Shown here piece after piece: positions 7,195-15,256 of a stretch of 28,210 bases of DNA (the stretch's first letter is position 1; every line of letters starts with the position of its first letter). The position numbers and the translations under genes were made by a program. Source of the stretch: JBBQRS01 sp038214535 (GTDB lineage: Bacteria; Chloroflexota; Anaerolineae; CG2-30-64-16); assembly GCA_038214535.1 (NCBI GenBank), contig JBBQRS010000064.1, forward strand, positions 1 to 28,210. The letters are read 5' to 3'. The notes below the pieces were generated by a model. The model searched no databases. It saw only the letters and a list, made by a program, of their open reading frames with translations, and had not been told where the DNA came from.

Positions 7195-7594
7195 ATTGCA
7201 AATTCTCCTCAGATTTAATGAGAACACGCCGCAGACCGCAAACGCGGAAGTGGGCGAATCCCCACATCCACGAGGCCTATTGTCTCATAGCGCGGGGCGA
7301 AAGTCTTTAAGGTAAGCTAAAAGGCGCATAAGGATTAGATTAATAACAGGATGAAGGGGGTTCAGAGGAAGAGCGATGCGCGTATACTGGCGCGACGGCT
7401 CGTTAACGCGTTGAGCGTCGGGGCTGCCCTTACCCCGACGCTCAAAAAGGAGGAGAAGGAGAGAAGTTGTCGTTTTCTATCTCTCGCAAAAGAGTCTAAC
7501 ATAGGCTGCTACAGTTTGCTGGACGCATCGCCCATGTGTACCATGCTGCAATCATACGCTTTCCCTACGCAAACCTGACGCTGTGGAGCGAAAC
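7195..7594. other. Divergent intergenic region; hairpin and purine-rich leader
   Basis: This 400-bp gap lies between divergent protease and acetyltransferase genes and should hold promoters for both. A possible weak plus-strand promoter is TTCAGA (from about 7361) with TATACT (7383-7388). It is followed by a 13-bp perfect hairpin (arms 7411-7423 and 7433-7445, 9-nt loop) and then an AAGGAGGAGAAGG purine run. No convincing gene is present; a 75-codon open frame from 7351 runs through the hairpin and resembles no known protein. Confidence 0.5.
7411..7445 (+). promoter_or_regulatory. Leader hairpin upstream of GNAT operon
   Basis: A perfect 13-bp inverted repeat (TTGAGCGTCGGGG and its complement) has a 9-nt loop. 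It is followed on the plus strand by AAAAAGGAGGAG. No T tract follows on either strand, so it is not a standard terminator. It may be an mRNA-stabilising or regulatory leader structure; its function is unknown. Confidence 0.45.
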
Positions 7595-8041
7595 GTGACA
7601 GAGAGACCAGCTATAACTTTATGTAACCTGGAATCCGCCGATTATCCTGCCATCCTGGCGCTGTGGCTGCGCGCCGGGCTGCCCGTGCGCCCCACGGGGC
7701 GCGACGCGCCGGATGCGTTTGCGCGGCAGATGACGACCGGGCTGCAACGCGTGATCGGCCTGCGCGCCGGCGACCGGCTGGTGGGGGTGGCCGTGCTGAC
7801 GCATGACGGGCGCAAGGGCTGGATCAACCGTCTCGCGATAGACCCGGAGTATCGCCGGCTTGGTCTGGGTTCGCTGCTGGTCGAAGAAAGCGAGCGGTGG
7901 TTTCATGACGACCTGGGGCTTGAGGTCTATGCGGCGTTGATCGAGGGTGAGAACGTGGATTCGCAGGCGTTGATGGCGCACCTGGGCTACACGACGCACG
8001 ATGTACTTTATGTGTCCAAGCGGGCGCGCCCCGAAGCGTGA
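7595..8041 (+). CDS. GNAT family N-acetyltransferase
   Basis: This 148-residue protein has one GNAT fold and would transfer an acetyl group from acetyl-CoA to an unknown amine. The acetyl-CoA binding motif A is WINRLAIDPEYRRLGLGSLL (76-95), with the pyrophosphate loop RRLGLG at 87-92. The C-terminal strand contains LMAHLGYTTHDVLYVSK. The start was chosen at GTG 7595 because GGAG lies 6 nt upstream; a GTG at 7583 in frame is possible. The stop overlaps the start of the next GNAT gene by one base (TGATG), so the pair is translationally coupled. Substrate cannot be told. Confidence 0.85.
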   Translation: MTERPAITLCNLESADYPAILALWLRAGLPVRPTGRDAPDAFARQMTTGLQRVIGLRAGDRLVGVAVLTHDGRKGWINRLAIDPEYRRLGLGSLLVEESERWFHDDLGLEVYAALIEGENVDSQALMAHLGYTTHDVLYVSKRARPEA

Positions 8042-8544
8042 TGTTTGCTGATACCCCCATGCCACGCAATGATCTCCACATCCGGCCCTTTTGCGCGACG
8101 GATCAAGCGGCGGCGCGACGGCTGATTGTGGCCGGCCTGGCGGAGCATTTCGGCTACGCGGATGAGCACGCCAACCCCGACCTCGACGACATCGCGGCGA
8201 GTTATCCGGCGCGCGGCCACGTATTCCTGGTTGCCGAAGCAGGCGACGAGTTGATCGGCACGGCGGGCCTGCTGCTGGGCGGGCCGGAAGTGGGGCGGGT
8301 GGTGCGTGTCTCCGTGGCGCGCGAACATAGGGGGCAGGGCATCGCCCGCGCGCTGATGACGCGCCTGCACGAACACGCCGCGACGATGGGGTTGGCGCGG
8401 CTGTGGGTCGAGACGAACGATGACTGGATGGATGCCATCGGGCTGTATGTTTCGCTGGGCTATCGGGAATACGCGCGTCACGACGGCAGCGTCTATCTGG
8501 CGTTGGAACTCGCGCCGCGCAACCCACATGAGCGTCGTGCGTAA
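8041..8544 (+). CDS. GNAT family N-acetyltransferase (second of a coupled pair)
   Basis: This 167-residue GNAT protein carries motif A VRVSVAREHRGQGIARALM (88-106) with the acetyl-CoA loop HRGQGIA at 96-102. Motif B, LWVETNDDWMDAIGLYVSLG (121-140), ends in the usual GLYxxLGY. It is only distantly similar to its neighbour, so the pair is not a recent tandem duplication. The ATG at 8041 overlaps the previous stop; GTG 8038 and ATG 8059 are alternatives. Substrate unknown; an RimI/ElaA-like or small-molecule role is equally possible. Confidence 0.85.
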   Translation: MFADTPMPRNDLHIRPFCATDQAAARRLIVAGLAEHFGYADEHANPDLDDIAASYPARGHVFLVAEAGDELIGTAGLLLGGPEVGRVVRVSVAREHRGQGIARALMTRLHEHAATMGLARLWVETNDDWMDAIGLYVSLGYREYARHDGSVYLALELAPRNPHERRA

Positions 8545-8601
8545 TAGTGAGTGAAAGCAGAATGATCTTCTCATGAATTACCTGGAAAGCGTTTAAACAG
8601 C

Positions 8602-9150
8602 ATGGATGAGCGAACACCCGTAACGGCGCTGCGTTTTGGGATCATCTTGATTCTATTGGGCGGGCTGTTTTTGTTGGCGCGAGCGGCCCCGAACCTGTTC
8701 GGCTGGTTGGGCGTCTCGTCGTGGCCGCTGATCATCGTCGGCGTGGGCATCCTGCTCCTGCTGATCGGCGCGGCGACGGGCGCGGCAGGGATGGCTGTAC
8801 CGGCCGCCATCGTCGGCGGCATGGGCATGTTGCTCTACTGGCAAAACGCGACAGGCGCCTGGCAGAGCTGGGCCTATGCGTGGACGCTGATCCCCGGTTT
8901 CGTCGGCGTGGGCACGCTGATCGCCGGCCTGCTCGAAGGCAAGGGTCAGACGGTACGCGGTGGGTTGTGGCTCATCATCATCAGCCTGATCCTGTTTGCC
9001 GTCTTCAGCGCAATCATGGCGCCGTTCGTCGGCGGGCCAATCTTCCTGGGGCGCTACTGGCCTGTGCTGTTGATCGTGCTGGGTGTGCTGTTGTTGGGCC
9101 GGGCGCTCGTTCAGCCGCCGGTGAGTGACTCGGGCAGCCACGAACAATGA
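8602..9150 (+). CDS. Multi-pass membrane protein (LiaF-TM/DUF5668-like)
   Basis: This 182-residue protein is almost entirely hydrophobic. About five to six TM helices are visible at roughly 10-27, 39-60, 62-78, 90-108, 120-140 and 147-165. The repeated pattern of a helix, then W/YWPLLLIxLGxxLL (SWPLIIVGVGILLLL and YWPVLLIVLGVLLLG), resembles the LiaF-TM/DUF5668 membrane domain of envelope-stress proteins. The match is by pattern only. The start at ATG 8602 has a poor Shine-Dalgarno. It lies 57 bp after the GNAT pair and may be cotranscribed. The promoter of the next gene follows directly after its stop. Confidence 0.7.
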   Translation: MDERTPVTALRFGIILILLGGLFLLARAAPNLFGWLGVSSWPLIIVGVGILLLLIGAATGAAGMAVPAAIVGGMGMLLYWQNATGAWQSWAYAWTLIPGFVGVGTLIAGLLEGKGQTVRGGLWLIIISLILFAVFSAIMAPFVGGPIFLGRYWPVLLIVLGVLLLGRALVQPPVSDSGSHEQ

Positions 9151-9154
9151 AATC

Positions 9155-9183
9155 TTGACTTTTTGGCCCGCTGCGGGTATATT
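9155..9183 (+). promoter_or_regulatory. Strong sigma70-type promoter for the RodZ-like gene
   Basis: TTGACT (9155-9160) is followed after exactly 17 bp by TATATT (9178-9183), directly after the stop of the upstream membrane protein. The predicted start site near 9190 leaves a leader of about 37 nt with AAGGA (9212-9216) before the ATG at 9227. Confidence 0.75.
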
Positions 9184-9226
9184 CTTTCAGTTGCGACTCA
9201 ATACCCGTGACAAGGAATCCCTGCCG

Positions 9227-10183
9227 ATGAGCGAGCTCGGGCGTTTGCTTTCCGAAGCGCGCACCGCCAAAGAACTTAGTTTTGCCGACGTTGAGGCCGC
9301 GACCCGCATTCGCCAGAAGTATCTGGAGGCGTTTGAGTCCGGCGCTTACGACGAATTACCCGCCGGCGCGGTCTCACGCGGGTTTCTCCGTATCTACGCG
9401 CGCTATCTTGGCGTAGACGTTGAGGAGGCGCTGGCCCTCTACGAACAGGCCAGCGGCGACCACGGCGGCAGCGTCCCGATCGCGGAGCCGGGCAACCCGC
9501 GCTACGTGGACTATCGCCCGTTGGAAGTGAACCTGGCCGAGCCGGGGTCTTCGATGGCGTGGCTGCGCTGGTTGTTGGCGCTCCTGATTGTGGGCGCAAT
9601 TGCCGCGGGGGGATGGTACTTACTCAACTCCAATTCCCGCCCGGTTTCTGTTGCGCTGTTTGCCTCGCAACCGACCCAGACGCCGACCCCAACGGTGACT
9701 CCCTGGGTGGTGACGGCCACGCCGGACGCGCCCGTCGCCGCGGTGGCTGCGAATGAAGAGACGCCATTGCCCGCGCCGACCTCTGACCTGCTGACCCTGC
9801 CGACGCCGACCGTGCCGCCGACGATTACGCCGACGCCGCGCCCCACGGCGACGCCGGAAATGGTCGCGGGCATCATCCTGGATGTCGAGGCCGAGCAACG
9901 CGCGTGGCTGCGCGCGGTGGTGGACGGGGAACTGCTCGAGGAGAGCGTGTTGCGCGTGGGCGACACCCGCTCCTGGGTCGCGGATCAGTCCGTGATCTTG
10001 CGGACGGGCAACGGCGCGGGCATCCGCCTGACGCTGAACGGCGAAGACCTGGGAACGATGGGCGGCGTGGGCGAGGTCGTCGAGCGCACCTGGATCGTGG
10101 ATCAGGGCGAAGTGACCGAAGCTGTCGGGCCGACTCCGACGCTGCTGCCTACTGCCACCAGCACCGCAACGCCTTCCGGCTGA
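9227..10183 (+). CDS. RodZ-like helix-turn-helix membrane protein with DUF4115 domain
   Basis: This 318-residue single-pass membrane protein is built like RodZ, which links MreB to the cell-wall elongation machinery. An N-terminal cytoplasmic HTH_25 domain (about 3-72; SFADVEAATRIRQKYLEAFE) is followed by one TM helix (111-133). A Pro/Thr-rich external linker (about 149-210; repeated TPTPT) leads to a C-terminal DUF4115 beta domain (about 213-293) and a second short PT tail. The ATG at 9227 has AAGGA and a strong promoter; an in-frame extension back to 9125 would run through that promoter and is rejected. Whether it works with MreB is not shown here. A hairpin terminator follows. Confidence 0.85.
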   Translation: MSELGRLLSEARTAKELSFADVEAATRIRQKYLEAFESGAYDELPAGAVSRGFLRIYARYLGVDVEEALALYEQASGDHGGSVPIAEPGNPRYVDYRPLEVNLAEPGSSMAWLRWLLALLIVGAIAAGGWYLLNSNSRPVSVALFASQPTQTPTPTVTPWVVTATPDAPVAAVAANEETPLPAPTSDLLTLPTPTVPPTITPTPRPTATPEMVAGIILDVEAEQRAWLRAVVDGELLEESVLRVGDTRSWVADQSVILRTGNGAGIRLTLNGEDLGTMGGVGEVVERTWIVDQGEVTEAVGPTPTLLPTATSTATPSG

Positions 10184-10209
10184 GCCGGTCGGGCGACATC
10201 GAGACATCC

Positions 10210-10258
10210 AGCGCAAAACGTCCGGCGATGCGCCCGCGTTTTGCGCTTTGCATTTCTT
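10210..10258 (+). terminator. Intrinsic terminator after the RodZ-like gene
   Basis: Arms 10210-10220 and 10237-10247 pair perfectly over 11 bp (AGCGCAAAACG with its complement). They are followed by TTGCATTTCTTT. The tail ends only about 8 bp before the rimO ATG, so read-through or attenuation may set rimO expression. Confidence 0.7.
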
Positions 10259-10265
10259 TAGCAAA

Positions 10266-11630
10266 ATGACACAAAAGAACAAACCAACGCAATATTATCT
10301 TTTGACCCTGGGTTGCCCGAAGAACCTCGTGGATAGTGAGGGCATGGCGATGCTGTTGGGCCAGGCCGGATATGGCGGCGTGGGCGAACCTGCAAATGCC
10401 GATGTGCTGATCGTAAACACGTGTGGTTTCTTATCGGCCGCCGAGGATGAGTCGCTGGGGGCGTTGCGCGAGCTGGCCGCCAACAAACGCAAGGGCCAGG
10501 TGCTGATCGCTGCAGGGTGCATGGCGCAACGGAACGGCGAACGGATCATCCGTGACGTACCGGGTGTGGACGGCTTGCTGGGGACGCGACGCTGGATGGA
10601 GATTGTGCCGTTCATCCAGGGGCTGCGCGGCGGGCGTGAGCAGCGCGCGTTCGAGCGTTACGCCCTGCTGGGCGACCCGGCGCGCCCCGATTTCGACGCT
10701 GCGCTGCGCCCACCCGCGACGAGCGGCAGCGCATATCTGAAGATCAGCGACGGATGTAATGCGCCGTGCGCCTTCTGTTCCATTCCCACCTTCAAAGGCA
10801 AGCTGCGCAGCCGGCCCGTCGAGGCAGTCGTTGTGGAGGCGCAGGCGCTGGTCGCAGGAGGGGCGCGCGAACTCGTGCTGATTGCCCAGGATACGACCGA
10901 TTACGGGCGTGACCAGGGCCGGCCCGACTCGCTGCCTGACTTGATGCGCGCGGTTCTCGACGCGACGCCGGACTTGCACTGGCTGCGGCTGATGTATGCC
11001 TATCCCGGCCACGTCACGCCCCGGCTGATCGAGTTGATGGCGTCTGATCCCAGGGTATGTCATTACCTGGATATCCCGTTGCAACACGGCGACCCCGCCG
11101 TCTTACGACGGATGCTCAGACCGAGCAACGTGGATCGGCTGGTGGAGACGTTCGGCCAGATGCGCGCCGCGATGCCGGATATGGCCTTTCGCAGCACCTT
11201 CATTGTGGGCTTTCCGGGCGAGACGGAAGCGAAGTTCCAGGGCCTGCTGTCGTTCGTCGAGCAGATCGAGTTCGACCGCGTGGGCGCGTTTGCGTTCAGC
11301 CCCGAGCCGGGGACGCCCGCCTTCGATATGCCGGATCGGGTGGCCCCCGAGGTTGCCCAGGAGCGCTACGAACGGCTGATGGCCGCGCAACAGCGCATCT
11401 CCTTGCAGCGCAACCTGATGCAGGTGGGGCGCACGTTGGATGTGCTGGTGGAGGGCGTGGGCGAATTGGCGGGGCAGAAGGGGCCGGCGACGCTGGCGCG
11501 CAGCTATCGCGATGCACCCGAGGTAGACGGGCTGGTGATCATCCCGGGCGCGCTGCCGGTAGGCGAAATCGCGCCGGTGCGGATCACCGGCGCGATGGAG
11601 TATGACCTGATGGGAGAGCGCCTGCCCTGA
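10266..11630 (+). CDS. rimO: Ribosomal protein S12 methylthiotransferase RimO
   Basis: This 454-residue radical-SAM methylthiotransferase adds a methylthio group to the conserved aspartate of ribosomal protein S12. The N-terminal UPF0004 domain carries the three cluster cysteines C17 (LGCPKN), C53 (NTCGF) and C85 (GCMAQR). The radical-SAM cluster is C164/C168/C171 (CNAPCAFC), and a TRAM domain closes the protein (about 385-454). LGCPKNLVDSE and YLKISDGCNAPCAFCSIP favour RimO over MiaB. The ATG at 10266 was preferred to one at 10248 because the latter lies inside the terminator tail. No clear Shine-Dalgarno is visible. It is convergent with the DUF1232 gene, with 4 bp between stop codons. Confidence 0.95.
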   Translation: MTQKNKPTQYYLLTLGCPKNLVDSEGMAMLLGQAGYGGVGEPANADVLIVNTCGFLSAAEDESLGALRELAANKRKGQVLIAAGCMAQRNGERIIRDVPGVDGLLGTRRWMEIVPFIQGLRGGREQRAFERYALLGDPARPDFDAALRPPATSGSAYLKISDGCNAPCAFCSIPTFKGKLRSRPVEAVVVEAQALVAGGARELVLIAQDTTDYGRDQGRPDSLPDLMRAVLDATPDLHWLRLMYAYPGHVTPRLIELMASDPRVCHYLDIPLQHGDPAVLRRMLRPSNVDRLVETFGQMRAAMPDMAFRSTFIVGFPGETEAKFQGLLSFVEQIEFDRVGAFAFSPEPGTPAFDMPDRVAPEVAQERYERLMAAQQRISLQRNLMQVGRTLDVLVEGVGELAGQKGPATLARSYRDAPEVDGLVIIPGALPVGEIAPVRITGAMEYDLMGERLP

Positions 11631-11634
11631 CGGG

Positions 11635-12027
11635 TCAGTCAACCACGCGATAGTCAACGTCTACGACATCTTCGGGCTTCCTCTTCTGTGACGCGCCGTC
11701 ACTCGAAGTGAACGAGGCGCCGGACTGCTTCAGCCCGTTGCGAAGCTCCCGCACCACATCGGTTGGCGCCAGCTCGATAAAGAGCTTGATTGCCAATGCC
11801 AGGACGGCCAGATCATCGAGTTGACCCAGGACGGGGATGAGATCCGGCACGAGGTCAATGGGCATGAGCAAATAGGCTGCCATGATGCCCGGAACCACGA
11901 ATTTGAGCAACGAGGGGACGCGGCGATCGAATAACAAGCGCCATGCCAGCCGCCCGTTCTGAAATAGTTCGCCGAGGATGCCGAAATTGTTTTCCGACAC
12001 GGGAGAGCCCTGTGAATTGTTTGCCAT
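11635..12027 (-). CDS. DUF1232 (YkvA-like) small membrane protein
   Basis: This 130-residue protein has the DUF1232 core YLLMPIDLVPDLIPVLGQ (about 52-69), continuing LDDLAVLALAIKLF. The family is widespread, membrane-associated and of unknown function. The start ATG at 12027 has GAAGGAT 9 nt upstream. The charged C-terminus (KRKPEDVVDVDYRVVD) is variable. It is divergent from the Helicase_C_3 gene; a candidate minus-strand promoter lies at 12095-12123. Confidence 0.9.
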   Translation of the reverse strand: MANNSQGSPVSENNFGILGELFQNGRLAWRLLFDRRVPSLLKFVVPGIMAAYLLMPIDLVPDLIPVLGQLDDLAVLALAIKLFIELAPTDVVRELRNGLKQSGASFTSSDGASQKRKPEDVVDVDYRVVD

Positions 12028-12094
12028 CGTATGATATCCTTCGCGTAACTGTTACCGCAGAACCGATGACGCCCGCCTACCCGGGCAGACGTCA

Positions 12095-12123
12095 AATATT
12101 CGAATAGACTTAAGTATAATCAA
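12095..12123 (-). promoter_or_regulatory. Divergent promoter region for DUF1232 and Helicase_C_3 genes
   Basis: On the minus strand TTGATT (12118-12123) and AATATT (12095-12100) lie 17 bp apart, suited to the DUF1232 gene. On the plus strand a perfect TATAAT (12115-12120) overlaps it but lacks a recognisable -35; it would serve the rightward gene at 12190. The two would compete for polymerase. Confidence 0.45.
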
Positions 12124-12189
12124 TTCGGGCGGATGGGTCAAGGTTTTTGTCATGGCGGCCTGACACCGTCCGGTTTTCAAGATGAACCC

Positions 12190-13878
12190 ATGCCAAGTCT
12201 GCTCGCCGGTCTGACCGATCATCCGATGGCGCTGTTGCGGGGCATCGCCGCAGTGCGCGGCGTTGCGCTGACGACCAACGCGCGTGCCGATGCCGCGGCG
12301 CAACTTGCGGCGGCGTTGGTCGAACGCGGGGCGACGGAGGCGGCCTTGCAGGCGCTTTCCCCCGAGGCTCGCGCGGCGTGGCAGGCGTTGTGCCGGGCCA
12401 ATGGCCGCATGAAGGTCCCGACTTTCACGCGCGAGTTTGGCGCGGTGCGCCCTCTGGGGCCGGGCAAGCTCGAACGCGAGCAGTCGTGGGCGACCCCCGT
12501 GAACGCTGCCGAGGAGTTGTGGTTTGCCGGCCTGATTTTCAAGGCTTTTGCCGACGAGGGCGACGGACTCCTCGAATTCGTCTATATCCCGGTGGATTTG
12601 GCCGCGACCTGCGCGGATAGTCACCCGACGGTTGCCGCGACCGACCCCGTCATGGCCCGGCCTCCGCAGCAGCAAATCGAAGCCCTCAACACATTGGCCG
12701 TTGACGCCGTGCAAATCCTGGCCGCCCTGCGCACGACGCCGCTGCGCGTGGATCGTGCGGGGCAGTTGCGTGGCGCCGAACGCAAACAGCTCGTGGCCGG
12801 GTTGTTCCTCCAGGACGCGACGCGGCTCGATTTCCTGCTGGCGTTGTTGCATAAGCTGGGCGCGCTATCCATCGAGCGCGGCCGGTTGCAGAGTGCGGCG
12901 GAGGGTTCGCAGGCGTGGTTGCGGCTGGGCAGTTGGCCGCAAATCACGGCGCTTTATGAGGCGTGGCGCGACAGCGCGGCAAGTGATTGGAACGACCTGC
13001 GCCACGTCCCCGGATTGAAGTACGAAGGAAACTGGCGGAACGACCCGTTGATGGCCCGGCAGGCCGTAATCGAGCGGCTGCGTCGCCTGCCGCCGGGTGA
13101 GTGGCGCGACCTGGACGCGCTGATGGCGACGATCAAGCGCGAAGCCCCCGATTTCCAGCGCCCCGAAGGCAATTACACGGATTGGTATCTGCGCGATGCG
13201 GCGACGGGAGAGTTCCTGACCGGCTTCGAATCGTGGGATCGCGTGGATGGCGCGTTGGTTCGCTTCATTGTGATGGGGCCGCTCTACTGGCTGGGCGCGA
13301 TAGCGCTGGGCACGGCCCTTGATGGCTCGGTCGAGGCTTTCCGGTTGACGCATGTGGGGTTGGCATGGCTGGGCGTGGCTGCCGTGCCCGACCCGCCGCG
13401 CCCGGCGCGCCTCACGTTCGAAGACGATCTGACCATCGTCGCGCCGCTTACGCTGCCGTTGATGGATCGTTTTCGCTTACTGCGCTTCACGGAGCCGGTC
13501 GCCGGCTCGGGGCAAGCCATCCCCGGGGCGACGAAGCACCGCATCTCGCGTGAGAGCCTGGCGCGGGCGCGGGCAGAGGGCGTCAAGGCGCAGGCGTTGC
13601 AGAAGTATCTGGACGAGGCGAGCGGCGGTAAGACACCGGGACGCATCAGCGCCGGGCTGGAGCGGTGGGATCAGCATAGCGGGACCGTGCGGGTCAGCCG
13701 CGGGGCCGTGCTGCGCGTGGAGGACGCGAGCACGTTGAGCCTGCTGCGCGCCGACCCGGTGGTGCGCCCGCTGCTCGGTGAGATGTTGTCCGCGCAGGCT
13801 ATTCTGGTGAGCGAAGCCAACTTGCCGCAGGTGATGGCCGCCCTGAGGGAGTTGGGCTATGGCGTCAAGGTGGATTGA
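12190..13878 (+). CDS. Helicase-associated (Helicase_C_3 / XPB-Ssl2-like) protein without a motor
   Basis: This 562-residue protein resembles the helicase-associated Helicase_C_3 family, found mainly in Chloroflexota and Actinobacteria. It has an N-terminal winged-helix-like part (SLLAGLTDHPMALLRGIAAV), a long helical centre, and the family's closing segment ending at 562 (LLRADPVVRPLLGEMLSAQA, then ANLPQVMAALRELGY). No Walker A, DExx box or helicase motif VI is seen, so it cannot be a helicase by itself. The start was set at ATG 12190, where family similarity begins; ATG 12133 is an alternative and neither has a good Shine-Dalgarno. It probably forms an operon with the MrfB-like exonuclease 5 bp downstream, suggesting a DNA-repair role. 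Confidence 0.72.
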   Translation: MPSLLAGLTDHPMALLRGIAAVRGVALTTNARADAAAQLAAALVERGATEAALQALSPEARAAWQALCRANGRMKVPTFTREFGAVRPLGPGKLEREQSWATPVNAAEELWFAGLIFKAFADEGDGLLEFVYIPVDLAATCADSHPTVAATDPVMARPPQQQIEALNTLAVDAVQILAALRTTPLRVDRAGQLRGAERKQLVAGLFLQDATRLDFLLALLHKLGALSIERGRLQSAAEGSQAWLRLGSWPQITALYEAWRDSAASDWNDLRHVPGLKYEGNWRNDPLMARQAVIERLRRLPPGEWRDLDALMATIKREAPDFQRPEGNYTDWYLRDAATGEFLTGFESWDRVDGALVRFIVMGPLYWLGAIALGTALDGSVEAFRLTHVGLAWLGVAAVPDPPRPARLTFEDDLTIVAPLTLPLMDRFRLLRFTEPVAGSGQAIPGATKHRISRESLARARAEGVKAQALQKYLDEASGGKTPGRISAGLERWDQHSGTVRVSRGAVLRVEDASTLSLLRADPVVRPLLGEMLSAQAILVSEANLPQVMAALRELGYGVKVD

Positions 13879-13883
13879 CCGCC

Positions 13884-15206
13884 ATGACTGAAGATCTGTC
13901 GGCCCGGATTGCGCGCCTGGAACGCCTGCGCAAGCTGGGGTTGCGGCGCGGCGCGCGCGACCTGCCGCGACCGGTCGCGCCGGAGCGCGGGCGTCGCATC
14001 GCGGACCTGCCGGGCGAACCGGTGATGACGCCGTTTGGTGAGGCCTGGGCGCGCGTCGAGCGCTTCTCGCTGGCCGACGACGCCGAACTGGCGCAGTTTC
14101 GCGATACGCGTCCTGATACGCTTGCCGCCGTGGGCCAGGACCCCGGTCTCGCGGCGCTGGACCCGGCGCGCGCAGCCTACATTGACACGGAGACGACGGG
14201 CCTTTCAATGGGGGCCGGAACCTACACGTTCCTGATCGGCATCGGCCAGTATGAAGCGCCCTCGCCCGATGCCCCGGCGGGATCATTTACCGTCAAGCAG
14301 TTCTTCATGCGCTCGCCGTTGGAAGAAGGGGCCCAGTTGCACCTGGTGGAGGAAATGTTGGGGCAGACGACCGGCTTCGTCAGCTTCAACGGGCGTTCGT
14401 TTGACTTGCCGTTGGTGACCAACCGCTTCGTGCTGGCGCGCCGACCGGTGCATTTTGCGGGCCAACCGCATCTGGACCTGTTGCCGGCGGCCCGGCGCAT
14501 CTGGCGGGCGCGCTGGCAGTCGTGCAGCTTGAGCAGCCTGGAGCAGAACGTGTTGGGGCTGCAACGGTCGGAAGATGACGTGCCGGGGTGGATGATTCCG
14601 GGCATTTATCGCGATTACTATCGCACCGGGAATGGCAGCGATATGCTGGCGCGCGTCTTTTATCATAACTTGCAGGACATTGTTTCGATGGCGCTGCTGG
14701 GTGCACGGATGGCGCATCTCTTTCAGATGGAGCGGCTGGAGGAGACGCTGGCCGGTTTGCACCCGTTGGAGTGCATGAGCCTTGCCCGGTGTTATGACGC
14801 GTTGGGGTGGACCGATGCGGGGATTGCAGCCTATCGCACGGCCCACGCGACGCTGCCGGGAGATGACGACCGGGCGGCGTCGTTGCGCCAGTTGGGATAC
14901 CTTTATAAGCGGCTGGGACGTTTCGATGACGCGGCGGCGGTCTGGGAAGAGTGGGTAGGCGGTATCCCCGGCGCTGATCTGACCCCGTACATCGAGCTTG
15001 CCAAGCATCACGAATGGCGCACGCTCGATTTGCAGGCTGCGCGCGGCTGGGCCGGTTGGGCGCTGCACATTGCCGAGGGCCTGCCGCCGGGCTTCGCGCG
15101 CGACGACGCCGTGAACGACCTGAAGCATCGCCTGACCCGGCTGGAACGGAAGCTGGCAAGCCCGAACGCGCCGCCCGATTCCGACGAATCATTTGACAAA
15201 GGCTAG
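13884..15206 (+). CDS. MrfB/YprB-like DEDDh exonuclease with probable TPR tail
   Basis: This 440-residue protein has a ribonuclease-H-like (DEDDh) exonuclease domain of the YprB family. In Bacillus subtilis MrfB acts with the helicase MrfA in repair of mitomycin C damage. Acidic residues are visible as D101 and E103 (YIDTETTGLS), D174 (FNGRSFDLP), and H261 with D265 (YHNLQDIVSM). After about 275 the sequence turns into helical repeats with TPR character (CYDALGWTDAGIAAY; LGYLYKRLGRFDDAAAVWEE). The ATG at 13884 lies 5 bp after the upstream stop; a TTG at 13875 would overlap it. No MrfA-type helicase is in the window. The promoter of the next gene overlaps its last codons. Confidence 0.85.
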   Translation: MTEDLSARIARLERLRKLGLRRGARDLPRPVAPERGRRIADLPGEPVMTPFGEAWARVERFSLADDAELAQFRDTRPDTLAAVGQDPGLAALDPARAAYIDTETTGLSMGAGTYTFLIGIGQYEAPSPDAPAGSFTVKQFFMRSPLEEGAQLHLVEEMLGQTTGFVSFNGRSFDLPLVTNRFVLARRPVHFAGQPHLDLLPAARRIWRARWQSCSLSSLEQNVLGLQRSEDDVPGWMIPGIYRDYYRTGNGSDMLARVFYHNLQDIVSMALLGARMAHLFQMERLEETLAGLHPLECMSLARCYDALGWTDAGIAAYRTAHATLPGDDDRAASLRQLGYLYKRLGRFDDAAAVWEEWVGGIPGADLTPYIELAKHHEWRTLDLQAARGWAGWALHIAEGLPPGFARDDAVNDLKHRLTRLERKLASPNAPPDSDESFDKG

Positions 15207-15221
15207 GGCGTGGGCTATCCT
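15193..15221 (+). promoter_or_regulatory. Sigma70-type promoter for the DUF3090 gene
   Basis: A perfect TTGACA (15193-15198) is followed after 17 bp by TATCCT (15216-15221). The -35 lies inside the last codons of the MrfB-like gene. GGAG sits 9 nt before the ATG at 15257. Confidence 0.72.
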
Positions 15222-15256
15222 AAACCCCATCTGACCCCTCCTGTGGAGCACAACGA

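Noticed and set aside
7351..7578. 75-codon gene upstream of the GNAT pair
   Set aside because: The frame runs through a perfect hairpin and a purine-rich tract, has no good ribosome-binding site and no family resemblance.
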